Under the pieces are notes generated by a model, which saw only the letters and a list, made by a program, of their open reading frames with translations, did no database searches and was not told where the DNA came from. Positions 8,309-16,266 of a DNA stretch of 36,689 nucleotides are shown one piece after another; within the stretch, counting starts at the first letter, position 1; each line of letters starts with the position of its first letter. This stretch comes from Hymenobacter terricola (GTDB lineage Bacteria > Bacteroidota > Bacteroidia > Cytophagales > Hymenobacteraceae). The stretch spans positions 1 through 36,689 of the forward strand of contig NZ_JAGEMO020000092.1 in assembly GCF_017921975.2 (NCBI RefSeq). The letters run 5' to 3'. A program made the translations under genes and the position numbers.

Positions 8309-9175
8309 TTACTTGGCGTAAACCGTGGTCAGATAGGTTTTCAGGTCGGTGGGCTTGCGGCCCAGCAGCCGCTCAAACGTTGGGTCCGCTGACTCCAACT
8401 CACCGGCCTCCATGGCCTTCACGATGCCCACCATCAAATTCACAAAGGGCTCGGGCACCTGCTGCCCGCGCATGCCGGCGGCCAGCGCATCGGTGGTGAT
8501 GGGCACGTATTCCACGGGCTGGCCGGTGACTTCGCTCAGCGTGCGGGCAATGTCCCGGGCCGAGTAGGACGGGCCGGGGCCGATGTCGTAGGTCTGGTTT
8601 TCGTGGCCGGTGCTGGTGAGGACATTAGCCAGGGCTTCGGCAATTTCGATGCGCAGGGCGTAGCTCACTTTGCCCTCGCCGGCGGCGGAGTAAAGCTTGC
8701 CGCTGGGCAGCACGTCGGGCCCGGCAAACTCGGGCACCAAATCCAGGTACAGCGTATCGCGAAACAGCGTGTAGGCCAAACCGGAGGCCCGCAGGTAGTC
8801 CTCGGTAGCCGCGTGGCTGGGCGAAGCGGCGAAGTGCGAATCCCGCGACGGGTTCAGCACGCTGGTGTAGATGAGGTGCGGCACGCCGGCCTGCCTAGCC
8901 GCGTCAATCACGTTCTGGTGCTGCTGCACGCGGGGCGCAAATTCGACCTCGCTGGTCGAAATCAGCAGCACGGTAGCAACACCCTGAAACGCGGCTACCA
9001 GCGAATCGAAATCGTTGTAGTCGCCGTGCCGGACCTGCACGCCCTGCTGGCGCAGGCCGTCGGCTTTGGTCAGGTCGCGCACCACGGCGACGATTTCGGC
9101 AGGAGCGACTTTGAGCAGCAAAGATTGGATGGTGGCCTGGCCGAGGTGGCCAGTAGCGCCGGTGATGGCAAGCAT
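8309..9175 (-). CDS. qorB: NmrA-family NAD(P)H:quinone oxidoreductase, QorB/YtfG-like
   Basis: This is an atypical short-chain dehydrogenase of the NmrA-like QOR2 group, which reduces quinones with NADPH. The Rossmann motif GATGHLG is at residues 6-12, and VVRDLTK follows the second strand, where the NADP phosphate is usually held. ISTSEVEFAPRVQQHQNVID and ARQAGVPHLIYTS are typical of the QOR2 type. At 288 residues it is the usual length. It is transcribed away from an HxlR-family regulator 99 bases away, the same arrangement as ytfG/ytfH in Escherichia coli. A consensus promoter at 9217-9247 faces it. The symbol is by family; the substrate has not been established from sequence. Confidence 0.87.
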   Translation of the reverse strand: MLAITGATGHLGQATIQSLLLKVAPAEIVAVVRDLTKADGLRQQGVQVRHGDYNDFDSLVAAFQGVATVLLISTSEVEFAPRVQQHQNVIDAARQAGVPHLIYTSVLNPSRDSHFAASPSHAATEDYLRASGLAYTLFRDTLYLDLVPEFAGPDVLPSGKLYSAAGEGKVSYALRIEIAEALANVLTSTGHENQTYDIGPGPSYSARDIARTLSEVTGQPVEYVPITTDALAAGMRGQQVPEPFVNLMVGIVKAMEAGELESADPTFERLLGRKPTDLKTYLTTVYAK

Positions 9176-9179
9176 GAGT

Positions 9180-9210
9180 TTGGAGGTTTAAGGGCCAATG
9201 GTTACTTTTA
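9180..9210 (+). promoter_or_regulatory. Possible promoter of the HxlR regulator
   Basis: TTG at 9180-9182 is followed by 20 bases and TACTTTTA at 9203-9210, one base from the Bacteroidota -7 consensus TAnnTTTG. It would start transcription near 9217, giving a leader of about 58 bases. It overlaps the opposing promoter. Confidence 0.45.
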
Positions 9211-9234
9211 ATAACTCAAAGGTATCTGGCCCTT
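9190..9234. promoter_or_regulatory. Inverted repeat flanking the divergent promoters, candidate HxlR operator
   Basis: AAGGGCCA at 9190-9197 and TGGCCCTT at 9227-9234 are perfect inverted repeats with 29 bases between them. They bracket the -7 elements and expected start sites of both divergent genes, so a bound regulator could control both. Confidence 0.45.
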
Positions 9235-9247
9235 TTGCGCACCGCAA
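9217..9247 (-). promoter_or_regulatory. Consensus Bacteroidota promoter for the qorB-like gene
   Basis: Read on the minus strand, TTG (9247-9245) is followed by exactly 20 bases and TACCTTTG (9224-9217). This is a full match to the TAnnTTTG element used by the Bacteroidota primary sigma factor. Transcription would start near 9210, about 35 bases before the ATG. Confidence 0.7.
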
Positions 9248-9274
9248 GAAGGCACTTCAACCTGCCTAAGTCAC

Positions 9275-9694
9275 ATGGAAGTAACTGTTGCTGAACCGCA
9301 GACCGATAGCATGGCGGCCGCGCTGGAAAATATTTTGACCGTTTCAAAAAACGGCCCCGGCCTCTGCCCCGTGCGCGACATTCTGGACCGCATCGGCGAT
9401 AAATGGTCCTTGCTTACCATCCTGCACCTGGGCCGGGCCGACAACCTGCGTTTCAACGAGCTGCGCCGGCACATCGAGGGCATTTCGCAGCGCATGCTCA
9501 CCGTCACGCTCCGCTCCCTCGAAACCGACGGCCTGATAACCCGCACCGCCTACGCCGAGGTGCCGCCCCGCGTGGAGTACCGCCTCACCGCCCTCGGCCG
9601 CAGCCTGCTGGGGGCCGTGGTGGAGCTGGGCAACTGGGCCACGGCCCACGCGCCGGCCATTGCCGAGGCGCGCCGGGCATTTGGAGTGGAGTAG
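9275..9694 (+). CDS. HxlR-family winged-helix transcriptional regulator
   Basis: HxlR/MarR-like regulators bind as dimers, and several sense electrophiles or quinones through a cysteine near the N-terminus of the domain. Here the family opening CPVRDILDRIGDKWSLL begins at residue 31, with Cys31 in the position used for redox sensing in QorR- and YodB-type proteins. The recognition helix region GISQRMLTVTLRSLETDGL is at 69-87, and the wing VPPRVEYRLTALG is at about 96-108. At 139 residues it is slightly long because of a 27-residue N-terminal extension. It faces away from the quinone reductase gene and probably represses it and itself through the shared 99-base intergenic region. Confidence 0.88.
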   Translation: MEVTVAEPQTDSMAAALENILTVSKNGPGLCPVRDILDRIGDKWSLLTILHLGRADNLRFNELRRHIEGISQRMLTVTLRSLETDGLITRTAYAEVPPRVEYRLTALGRSLLGAVVELGNWATAHAPAIAEARRAFGVE

Positions 9695-9730
9695 TCTGAA
9701 GGGAAGTGGGCGCGAACGACCAGGCCCGCG

Positions 9731-10927
9731 CTACAGCAGCGCGGCGCACTGCCGGGCAATTTCCAGTTCCTCGTTAGTGGGAATAACCAGAATTCGAGCC
9801 CTGGAATTTGGCCCGCTGATATCGCGCATGCCCGGCTGGCGCTGCTGGTTTTTGGCCTCGTCCAGCTCCAGCCCGAAAAACGACAGGTCCCGGCAGGCGC
9901 GCGCCCGCACCAGGGCATCGTTCTCCCCCACCCCGGCCGTGAACACGATGGCGTCCAGTCCATTGAGCACCGCCGCGTAGGCCCCGATGTACTGGCGGAT
10001 GCGGTAGGCGTAGATTTCGTAGGCCAGCTCGGCGCGGGCATCGCCGGCGTTCAGGGCCTGCGTAATGTCGCGCATGTCGCTGAAACCGCTGAGGCCCAGC
10101 ATCCCGCTTTCCTTGTTGAGCAGGGTGTTAACCTGCTCCGTGGTGTAGCCCAACGGCCCCAGCAGGTGCAGCAGCACGGCGGGGTCGAGGTCGCCGGAGC
10201 GCGTGCCCATCACCAGCCCGGCCAGCGGACTGAAGCCCATGCTGGTGTCCAGCGAGCGGCCGCCGCGCACCGCTGCCATGCTGCACCCGTTGCCGAGGTG
10301 AATGGTGATAATGCGCGCATCGGGCTGGCCCAGGTAGGCAGCGGCCTGCGCGGCCACGTACTGGTGGCTGGTGCCATGAAAACCGTATTTGCGGATGCGC
10401 TGCTCAGCATAAAGTGCCGTGGGCAGGGCGTAGCGGAAAGCGTATTCCGGCAAGGTCTGGTGAAACGCCGTATCGAACACCGCCACCTGCCGCGCCTGCG
10501 GAAACAGCCGCTCCGCGACCTCAATGCCCTGAAAATTGGCTGGATTGTGCAGCGGGGCCAGCGCAAACAGCCGCTGGATTTCGGCCTTCACTTCGGCCGT
10601 AATCAGGGCCGGCGCGGTAAAGAACGCGCCGCCGTGCACCACGCGATGCCCCACCACCGCAATGGCGCCCGGCTCGGGAATTACGGCCTCGGGGCCAGCC
10701 GTGAGCAGGCGCACTACTTCGCGCAGGCCCGCCTCAAAATCGGGAATGGGCTGGGTCTGGTGCTGCTCGGCGACCTGGCCCCGCGCATCAAAAACCTTGT
10801 GCGAGATACTGGCTTGCGCCGAGCCAATGCGCTCCACCATGCCGCTGCACACCGGCAGCTCGGCGGGCCAGCGGAACAGCTGGTATTTGATGGAGCTACT
10901 GCCGGAATTGACGACGAAGATGTTCAT
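9731..10927 (-). CDS. ackA: Acetate kinase
   Basis: AckA converts acetyl phosphate and ADP to acetate and ATP, or the reverse, in the cytoplasm. The start MNIFVVNSGSSSIKYQLF carries the conserved Asn7 and the phosphate-binding serines. HLGNGCSMAAVRGGRSLDTS and MGFSPLAGLVMGTRSGDLDP are the second signature. FTAGVGEND and a C-terminal PTNEELEIA, with the catalytic glutamate, are present. At 398 residues it is full length. It lies 52 bases downstream of the TetR gene on the same strand, with no clear promoter between, so the two may share a transcript. Its usual partner pta is about 2 kb away on the same strand, separated by the tetR and NmrA genes. Confidence 0.95.
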   Translation of the reverse strand: MNIFVVNSGSSSIKYQLFRWPAELPVCSGMVERIGSAQASISHKVFDARGQVAEQHQTQPIPDFEAGLREVVRLLTAGPEAVIPEPGAIAVVGHRVVHGGAFFTAPALITAEVKAEIQRLFALAPLHNPANFQGIEVAERLFPQARQVAVFDTAFHQTLPEYAFRYALPTALYAEQRIRKYGFHGTSHQYVAAQAAAYLGQPDARIITIHLGNGCSMAAVRGGRSLDTSMGFSPLAGLVMGTRSGDLDPAVLLHLLGPLGYTTEQVNTLLNKESGMLGLSGFSDMRDITQALNAGDARAELAYEIYAYRIRQYIGAYAAVLNGLDAIVFTAGVGENDALVRARACRDLSFFGLELDEAKNQQRQPGMRDISGPNSRARILVIPTNEELEIARQCAALL

Positions 10928-10979
10928 TGGTAGCGCTTAAATAGTAGAAATACCCGCCAAAGAAGTGGCCGGGCCAGCG

Positions 10980-11597
10980 TCATTTTTTTAGCGGCAAGCG
11001 GGCGGCCACCGCGCTGCGGATGATGTTCAGATCAACGGCGGGACTGCCCCCCAGGTCGTCTGACCAACTGGCCTGGGGTTCGACCGCGCCGAACAGGGCT
11101 CGGGTAAAGCGCGGATACAGCAGCTGCGCCAACAGCTCCTGGGCCAGCTGCTGGCTCGCGGCGGGCGCTACTGCCAGCCGCTCGTGCAGGAACTGCGCCA
11201 CGCGGGCTTGCGCGTTGTCAAACAGCGCCTCGTGCAGGCGCACGGCGCCCTGCGGAAACCGCTCGGCCTCGGTGATGCCCAGGCGGCACAGGCGCAGGGG
11301 CTTGCTCGACAGCACCGTTTCGAGAAAGCGGCCGCAAAACAGCACCAGGGCCTGTTCGGGGTCGGTGGCGTAGTCGGCCGGCGCTTGCAGGTGGTCCATC
11401 TGCAAGTCCAGCACGAGGTCAAACACGGCCAGGAACAGGTTCTCCTTGCTGATAAAGTGGGCGTACAGCGTGCGCTTGGTTGTCCCCGCGTGCCCGGCAA
11501 TGCGGTCCATCGAAGCCCGTTCGAAGCCGGTTTCCATGAACACCGCCTTGGCAGCGTGTAGCACCTGTTTCCGAAGCTCGTCACCGCGTTTGGCCAT
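10980..11597 (-). CDS. TetR/AcrR-family transcriptional repressor
   Basis: A typical TetR N-terminal domain is present. The helix-turn-helix lies at about residues 28-48, with the recognition region TTKRTLYAHFISKENLF at 39-55. The C-terminal ligand domain (residues 60-205) shows no family-specific motif that would reveal the inducer. The length of 205 residues is usual. It is divergent from an NmrA-type reductase gene whose promoter carries a perfect 21-base palindrome, the most likely operator, and it precedes ackA on its own strand. It is therefore probably a local repressor of the reductase, perhaps also affecting ackA by shared transcription. Confidence 0.88.
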   Translation of the reverse strand: MAKRGDELRKQVLHAAKAVFMETGFERASMDRIAGHAGTTKRTLYAHFISKENLFLAVFDLVLDLQMDHLQAPADYATDPEQALVLFCGRFLETVLSSKPLRLCRLGITEAERFPQGAVRLHEALFDNAQARVAQFLHERLAVAPAASQQLAQELLAQLLYPRFTRALFGAVEPQASWSDDLGGSPAVDLNIIRSAVAARLPLKK

Positions 11598-11840
11598 CCT
11601 TTTTTTTACTGAATAATAAGCTGGTAGCAGCTCCTTAAAAGCCGAAGCTTCAGCGGGCGCTACCGGTCAACTGCCGGCTGAGTCAGCTGGCCGGCGTCGT
11701 TGTTTCTGGCTAGGCGGGGCCTGGGCTTCCCGCCGGCCTGGTGCAAATATCAGCCCGCCCGCCGGTACTCCTCACTCCCCGGCCCGCGGCCCGCTGGTTT
11801 TGTAGCGCCGCAACTATTTTTTTACGGCAGTGCCGTTAAG
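11598..11840. other. Gene-free spacer between the tetR gene and its likely operator
   Basis: No coding region is supported here. Upstream in-frame extension of the NmrA gene is possible by reading frame but lacks family similarity. A small palindrome, ACGGCA-G-TGCCGT, sits at 11824-11836. No strong minus-strand promoter for tetR was found. Confidence 0.5.
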
Positions 11841-11865
11841 TATACTACACGGTGTAGTATATTTG
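11836..11865 (+). promoter_or_regulatory. Promoter of the NmrA-type reductase
   Basis: TATATTTG at 11858-11865 is a full match to TAnnTTTG. A TTA at 11836-11838, 19 bases upstream, stands in for the usual TTG. The ATG at 11892 is 27 bases downstream. The -7 element overlaps the right arm of the palindrome at 11841-11861, so a bound repressor would block it. Confidence 0.6.
11841..11861. promoter_or_regulatory. Perfect 21-base palindrome, likely TetR operator
   Basis: TATACTACAC, a central G, then GTGTAGTATA form a perfect inverted repeat. Its position over the reductase promoter and opposite the divergent tetR gene makes it the probable binding site of that regulator. Confidence 0.75.
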
Positions 11866-11891
11866 TGAGCACACATCCACTCCAGGCCCCC

Positions 11892-12764
11892 ATGAAAATC
11901 ATCGTAACCGGTTCGTTAGGAAACATCGGCCAGCCCCTGGCCACGGAGCTGGTCCAAAAAGGCCATGCCGTGACGGTTATCAGCAGCCAGCCGGAGAAGC
12001 AGCCTGCCATTGAGGCCCTGGGGGCCGCTGCCGCCATCGGCTCGCTGGAAGATGCTGATTTTCTGGCGTCCACCTTCGCCGGAGCCGATGCGGTGTATGC
12101 GATGGTGCCGCCCAACTTTGCCGCGCCTGATTCGCGAGCGTACTACCGCAGCATTGGCCGCAGCTACGCCCAGGCCATTCAGCAGGCAGACATTAAGCGG
12201 GTGGTTCAGCTCAGCAGTTGGGGGGCGCATTTGGATAAGGGCACTGGCATCATCCTGGGTTCGCACGATGTGGAAGGCATCCTGAATGAGCTGTCCGGCG
12301 TGGCCATCACGTATTTGCGCCCCACCTCCTTCTATACCAACTGGTACAGCTTTGTCGGGATGATAAAAGGGGCGGGCTTTATGGGGGCCAACTATGGCGG
12401 CGAGGTGAAGGTGGCGCTGGTGCACCCGCGAGACATTGCCGCCGCCGCCGCCGAAGAGCTAACCGCTCCAACCGGGCCGGCCGTGCGCTACGTGGCCAGC
12501 GACGAGCGCACCGCCAACGAAGCCGCCCGCATCCTGGGGGCCGCCATCGGCAAGCCGGACCTGGCCTGGGTGACCTTCACCGATGCGCAAATGCAGGAAA
12601 ATCTGGAAAAGAACGGCGTGCCGGCCCACATGGCCACCGGCATCGTGGAGCTGTACGCCAGCATCAACAGCGGCGCCTTGGGGGCCGATTACGAGCTGCA
12701 CAAGCCCGCAATGGGCAAGGTGAAACTGGAGGATTTTGCCAGGGAATTTGCGGCGGCTTTTTAA
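11892..12764 (+). CDS. NmrA-family NAD(P)-binding oxidoreductase
   Basis: This is an atypical SDR-fold protein. The start MKIIVTGSLGNIGQPLATEL gives a Rossmann glycine motif at residues 7-13. VVQLSSWGAHLDKGTG and the later YLRPTSFYTNW are typical of NmrA-like reductases related to the QOR2 and ywnB types. The ATG at 11892 gives 290 residues. Longer in-frame starts from 11700 would cross the operator and promoter and add unrelated sequence, so they were rejected. Regulation is probably by the divergent TetR protein. The substrate is unknown; quinones or reactive electrophiles are reasonable by family. Confidence 0.84.
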   Translation: MKIIVTGSLGNIGQPLATELVQKGHAVTVISSQPEKQPAIEALGAAAAIGSLEDADFLASTFAGADAVYAMVPPNFAAPDSRAYYRSIGRSYAQAIQQADIKRVVQLSSWGAHLDKGTGIILGSHDVEGILNELSGVAITYLRPTSFYTNWYSFVGMIKGAGFMGANYGGEVKVALVHPRDIAAAAAEELTAPTGPAVRYVASDERTANEAARILGAAIGKPDLAWVTFTDAQMQENLEKNGVPAHMATGIVELYASINSGALGADYELHKPAMGKVKLEDFAREFAAAF

Positions 12765-12827
12765 GTAGTCGGGGCGAGGGGGCCAATATGCGGTTCAACT
12801 TTGTCTTGCTGGCGCTCGCGCTATTCG

Positions 12828-12856
12828 TTTTTTGAAGGGCGGCGCGCCGTAAAAAA
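12828..12856. terminator. Possible bidirectional terminator between convergent genes
   Basis: The self-complementary core CGGCGCGCCG at 12840-12849 is flanked by six T's on the left (12828-12833) and six A's on the right (12851-12856). Either strand therefore reads as a GC-rich hairpin followed by a T-run. It sits between the NmrA gene and pta, which converge. The stem loop is tight, so the structure is uncertain. Confidence 0.4.
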
Positions 12857-12870
12857 CCAGCGCGTTTCCG

Positions 12871-14964
12871 TTACCCCTGCTGGCTCTGAATGGCGGTAAT
12901 CACCACCGTATTAAACACGTCGTCCACGGTGCAGCCGCGGCTGAGGTCATTCACCGGCTTGTTCAGGCCCTGCAAAACCGGGCCGATGGCCAGGGCCCCG
13001 GTTTCGCGCTGCACGGCTTTGTAGGTGTTGTTGCCGGTGTTCAAATCGGGAAAGATGAAGACGCTGGCCTGGCCGGCCACTTCCGAATCGGGCAGTTTCT
13101 GGCGGCCTACCAGCGGGTCCACGGCGGCATCATACTGGATAGGGCCTTCGATTTTCAGGGCAGGAATTTTCTGGCGAACCAGCTCAGTGGCTTCGCGCAC
13201 TTTCTCCACGTCGGCCCCCGCGCCGGACGTGCCGGACGAGTACGAGAGCATGGCCACGCGGGGCTCAATGCCGAAAGCCAGGCTGCTCTCGGCCGAGGAA
13301 ATGGCGATTTCGGCCAGCTGCTCGGCCGTGGGGTTGGGGTTCACGGCGCAGTCGCCGAACACGGTCACGCGGTCGGGCAGGCACATGAAAAACACCGACG
13401 ACACCACCGAAACGCCCGGCTTGGTCTTGATGATTTGGAGGGCCGGCCGGATGGTGTGCTGCGTGGTGTGCACCGCCCCGGACACCATGCCGTCGGCGTG
13501 GCCCTGGCGCACCATCATGGTGCCGAAGTAGGACACGTCGCGCAGCAGGTCGCGGGCCATGTCGTGGTTCACGCCCTTGTCTTTGCGCAGCTCATAAAAC
13601 GTCTCCACATAGGCCGCGTAGTGCTCCGATTGCACGGGGTCGACGAGGTGCAGATGGCCGGCGGGCAGGCTGATGCCCAGGCGCTTGGCCGAGGCCGTGA
13701 TTTCGTCGGGGTTGCCGAGAATGGTGAGGTCCACCACGTCCTGCTGGAGCAGCTGCGCGGCGGCCCGCAGGATGCGGTCGTCGTTGCCCTCGGCCAGCAC
13801 GATGTGGCGGCGCGTGCGCTTGGCCCATTGCAGCAGCCGGTACTGAAACATGTGCGGCGTGAGCCCCACCGGCTGGAAGCTGACCATCTTTTCCTCCAGC
13901 GCCCGCACCTCCACGTAGCGCTCGAACGTGCTGAGGGCCAGCTGAATTTTCTTCGGGTTATCGGCCGTCAGGCGCGAGCGGATGGCCCCCACGCGGGTGG
14001 CGGTTTCGAACGTGCCGGTGGGCACCACCAGAATGGGCATCACGTTGGGCAGGCCTTCCAGCAGACGGCGGATGGGCTCATCGGGCCCGGTGCCGGCCGT
14101 GAGCACGATGCCCGCCACGCGCGGGTAACTGGACGACGTATTGGCCTGCAAGGCGCACAGAATGATGTCGCCCCGGTCGGCGGGTGTCACAATCAGCACG
14201 TTCTCCTTGAGGTAGTTGAGGAAGTTGGGCACCTGCATGGCCCCGATGACATAGTTGTCGACCTGGTTGCCCAGCCCGGCCTCGCCAAACAGCACTTCGC
14301 CGCCCAGCGCGGCCTGAATTTCGCCCATCGTGGGGTGCAGCAGGTTGGCATCTTCGGGGATGACGGCCAGCAGAATTTCGGCCGGCAGCTGGCCGCGCAG
14401 CAGCTCACGCACGTCCTCCGCCTGCGCCGGGGCCACGCGGTTGGCCACGGCCAGCAGCACGGGCACCTCGCGGGCCTCGAAGCCGTGCAGCAGCGTGAGT
14501 ACTGCGCTGATAACCTGGGCCGTACTCTTGCCCTCGCCCGACACGACCATGATGACCGGCACGCCCAGGTTTTTGGCGATGGACACGTTGGCATCGAACT
14601 CAAAGGCCGTGCCCGCGCCCAGGAAATTGCTGCCCTCCACCACGGTGAAGTCGTAATTATCCTCCCACTGCTTGAACTGGTGGATGATGTGGTCAATCAT
14701 CTCGCCCTGCTCGCCGGCTTCCATCAGGCGCAGGGCCTCGGCGCGGGTGTAGGCATAGGTATCGGCGGGGGGCAGCGGCAGCCGGAAGTAGCGCGTGATG
14801 GTGTCGAGGTTGGCGTCGGGCCGCTCGGCGGGGTCGTAGTCGATGATGGGCTTGAAGTAGCCCACTTTGCGGGCCTGGCCCAGCAGCAGGTTCACCAGCC
14901 CCAGCGCGACGATGGACTTGCCGCTGTAGGGCTCGGCGGTGGCGATGAAAACGGCTTTGGTCAT
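12871..14964 (-). CDS. pta: Phosphate acetyltransferase, long (DRTGG-containing) form
   Basis: Pta interconverts acetyl-CoA and acetyl phosphate and works with AckA. The protein has the long architecture: an N-terminal BioD-like P-loop domain (IATAEPYSGKSIV near residues 7-19, VVEGSNFLGAG further on), a middle DRTGG domain, and a C-terminal catalytic domain (about 370-697) with ILAEGNDDRILRAA, HADGMVSGAVHTT, SYSSGTSGAGADVEKVREA and YDAAVDP. The ATG at 14964 (MTKAVFIATAEP) gives 697 residues, the usual length. In-frame upstream codons to 15105 give a sequence unlike the family and were rejected. It converges with the NmrA gene and diverges from the bestrophin gene. Confidence 0.94.
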   Translation of the reverse strand: MTKAVFIATAEPYSGKSIVALGLVNLLLGQARKVGYFKPIIDYDPAERPDANLDTITRYFRLPLPPADTYAYTRAEALRLMEAGEQGEMIDHIIHQFKQWEDNYDFTVVEGSNFLGAGTAFEFDANVSIAKNLGVPVIMVVSGEGKSTAQVISAVLTLLHGFEAREVPVLLAVANRVAPAQAEDVRELLRGQLPAEILLAVIPEDANLLHPTMGEIQAALGGEVLFGEAGLGNQVDNYVIGAMQVPNFLNYLKENVLIVTPADRGDIILCALQANTSSSYPRVAGIVLTAGTGPDEPIRRLLEGLPNVMPILVVPTGTFETATRVGAIRSRLTADNPKKIQLALSTFERYVEVRALEEKMVSFQPVGLTPHMFQYRLLQWAKRTRRHIVLAEGNDDRILRAAAQLLQQDVVDLTILGNPDEITASAKRLGISLPAGHLHLVDPVQSEHYAAYVETFYELRKDKGVNHDMARDLLRDVSYFGTMMVRQGHADGMVSGAVHTTQHTIRPALQIIKTKPGVSVVSSVFFMCLPDRVTVFGDCAVNPNPTAEQLAEIAISSAESSLAFGIEPRVAMLSYSSGTSGAGADVEKVREATELVRQKIPALKIEGPIQYDAAVDPLVGRQKLPDSEVAGQASVFIFPDLNTGNNTYKAVQRETGALAIGPVLQGLNKPVNDLSRGCTVDDVFNTVVITAIQSQQG

Positions 14965-15216
14965 GAAGGAGATAATAAAGACGGGTTGGCCGGCAAAGAC
15001 GCACTCGTTCCTACGGCGCCGCGCCCACCACGGTGGCAACGCCTGCAAACTACTCTTTGTTTGGGCTACAATTGGAATGAGCAAGCTCACTGAGAAGGCT
15101 AACAATCGTCATGGGACGGCGGCGGCGCGGGCCGCACCTTTACCGGCCCAGCTGCCCCCTTCGGTAGGGTACAACCCCTACTGTGGGGCCATATTTCTTT
15201 CCGCTCCGCCGCTGCT

Positions 15217-16128
15217 ATGCTGCTCGATACCAGGCTGCCCGTTCGCTACGTTTTCAAGCACCTCCGGCCCGATGTTATTCGGGTGCTGCTGATTTCGCTG
15301 TGCTTCCAAACCCTGAAACGGGTATTTCCCGCGCAGCTGCCGCTCATTCCGTTGCCGCTGGTCACCATTCTGGGCAGCTCCATCTCGCTACTGCTGGCCT
15401 TCAAAATCAGCCAGTCGTACGACCGGTGGTGGGAGGCCCGCAAGCTGTGGGGCGCCATTGCCAACGACTCGCGCACGCTGGTGCTCCAGCTCCGCGGGTT
15501 CGTGCGCGACGAGGTGCTGCACCAGCCCGGCCCCGCTGCGCCGCTGCCCGCCATGGCCTACCGCCAGATGGCCTGGTGCTATAGCCTGGGCCAGTCGTTG
15601 CGCGGCCTGCCCGCCGCCGCCGGGCTGCAAAACTACCTCTCCACAACGGAGCTGGCCTACTTGCAGCAGCCCGCCAACAAGCCCCTGGCGCTGCTCGCTC
15701 TGCACACCGGCCAGGTAAAAGCCCTCTTCGAGGCCCAGGCCATCAACGCCTTTCAGCAGGTGCAGCTCGATGCCACGCTCATGCGCCTCGGCGATGCCAT
15801 GGGCGGGGCGGAGCGCATCAAGAGCACCGTGTTTCCGACCAGCTACCGGTTGATGGTGTACTCGTCCATCTACCTCTTTCTCATCATGCTTTCGCTGGGC
15901 CTCATCGAAACCATCGGGGGCTGGGAAACGCCGGTGCTGCTGGCCGTGGCCTCCACCTTTTTCCTGCTCGAACGCACCGCCCGCTACCTGCAGGACCCCT
16001 TCAGCAACAAGCCCACCGATACGCCCGTCACGGCCATCGCCCGCGCCGTGGAAACCGACCTCCGGCAGCTGCTCCAGGAAGCTCCCGCCCCGGCGCCAAT
16101 GCCGGCCGGCGGGTTTTATCTGATGTGA
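15217..16128 (+). CDS. Bestrophin-like ion channel (UPF0187 family)
   Basis: Bacterial bestrophin homologues are pentameric membrane channels; some pass chloride and others, such as the Klebsiella protein, pass sodium. The family signature SYDRWWEARKLWGAIANDSR lies at about residues 67-86. Hydrophobic segments occur near 20-30, 45-63, 205-225 and 230-250. A cytoplasmic helical region and the C-terminal segment YLQDPFSNKPTDTPVTAIAR, with the conserved DPF-N-PTD element, are present. At 303 residues it is full length. It points away from pta across a 252-base gap. Ion selectivity cannot be judged here. Confidence 0.87.
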   Translation: MLLDTRLPVRYVFKHLRPDVIRVLLISLCFQTLKRVFPAQLPLIPLPLVTILGSSISLLLAFKISQSYDRWWEARKLWGAIANDSRTLVLQLRGFVRDEVLHQPGPAAPLPAMAYRQMAWCYSLGQSLRGLPAAAGLQNYLSTTELAYLQQPANKPLALLALHTGQVKALFEAQAINAFQQVQLDATLMRLGDAMGGAERIKSTVFPTSYRLMVYSSIYLFLIMLSLGLIETIGGWETPVLLAVASTFFLLERTARYLQDPFSNKPTDTPVTAIARAVETDLRQLLQEAPAPAPMPAGGFYLM

Positions 16129-16164
16129 TGCCGGCCCAGCCGCCCGAGCCGGACACGGCCGGAC

Positions 16165-16178
16165 ATGACGAGAGTCAT
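16165..16178. promoter_or_regulatory. FNR/Crp-like inverted repeat upstream of the stress protein gene
   Basis: ATGAC, four bases, GTCAT is a perfect inverted repeat with the same spacing as FNR-family sites (TTGAT-N4-ATCAA). It lies about 90 bases before the universal stress protein start. A second looser repeat, CTGA/TCAG, follows. Such short repeats can arise by chance. Confidence 0.3.
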
Positions 16179-16266
16179 AATCCGGCCTGATGATAGTCAG
16201 CGCCGAACCACCTGCTATGGCTGAACCTTTGGCGCATTCTCCGACCATCACTCAGCCCCCCCCGCC

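Noticed and set aside
12788..12835. A 15-residue hydrophobic peptide frame (MRFNFVLLALALFVF) between the NmrA gene and pta
   Set aside because: It is very short, overlaps the likely terminator T-run and has no clear promoter. It could be a signal-peptide remnant, but chance is sufficient.
15164..15181. Inverted repeat GTAGGG/CCCTAC before the bestrophin gene
   Set aside because: The 6-base arms in a GC-rich region are too short to call, and no partner regulator is nearby.
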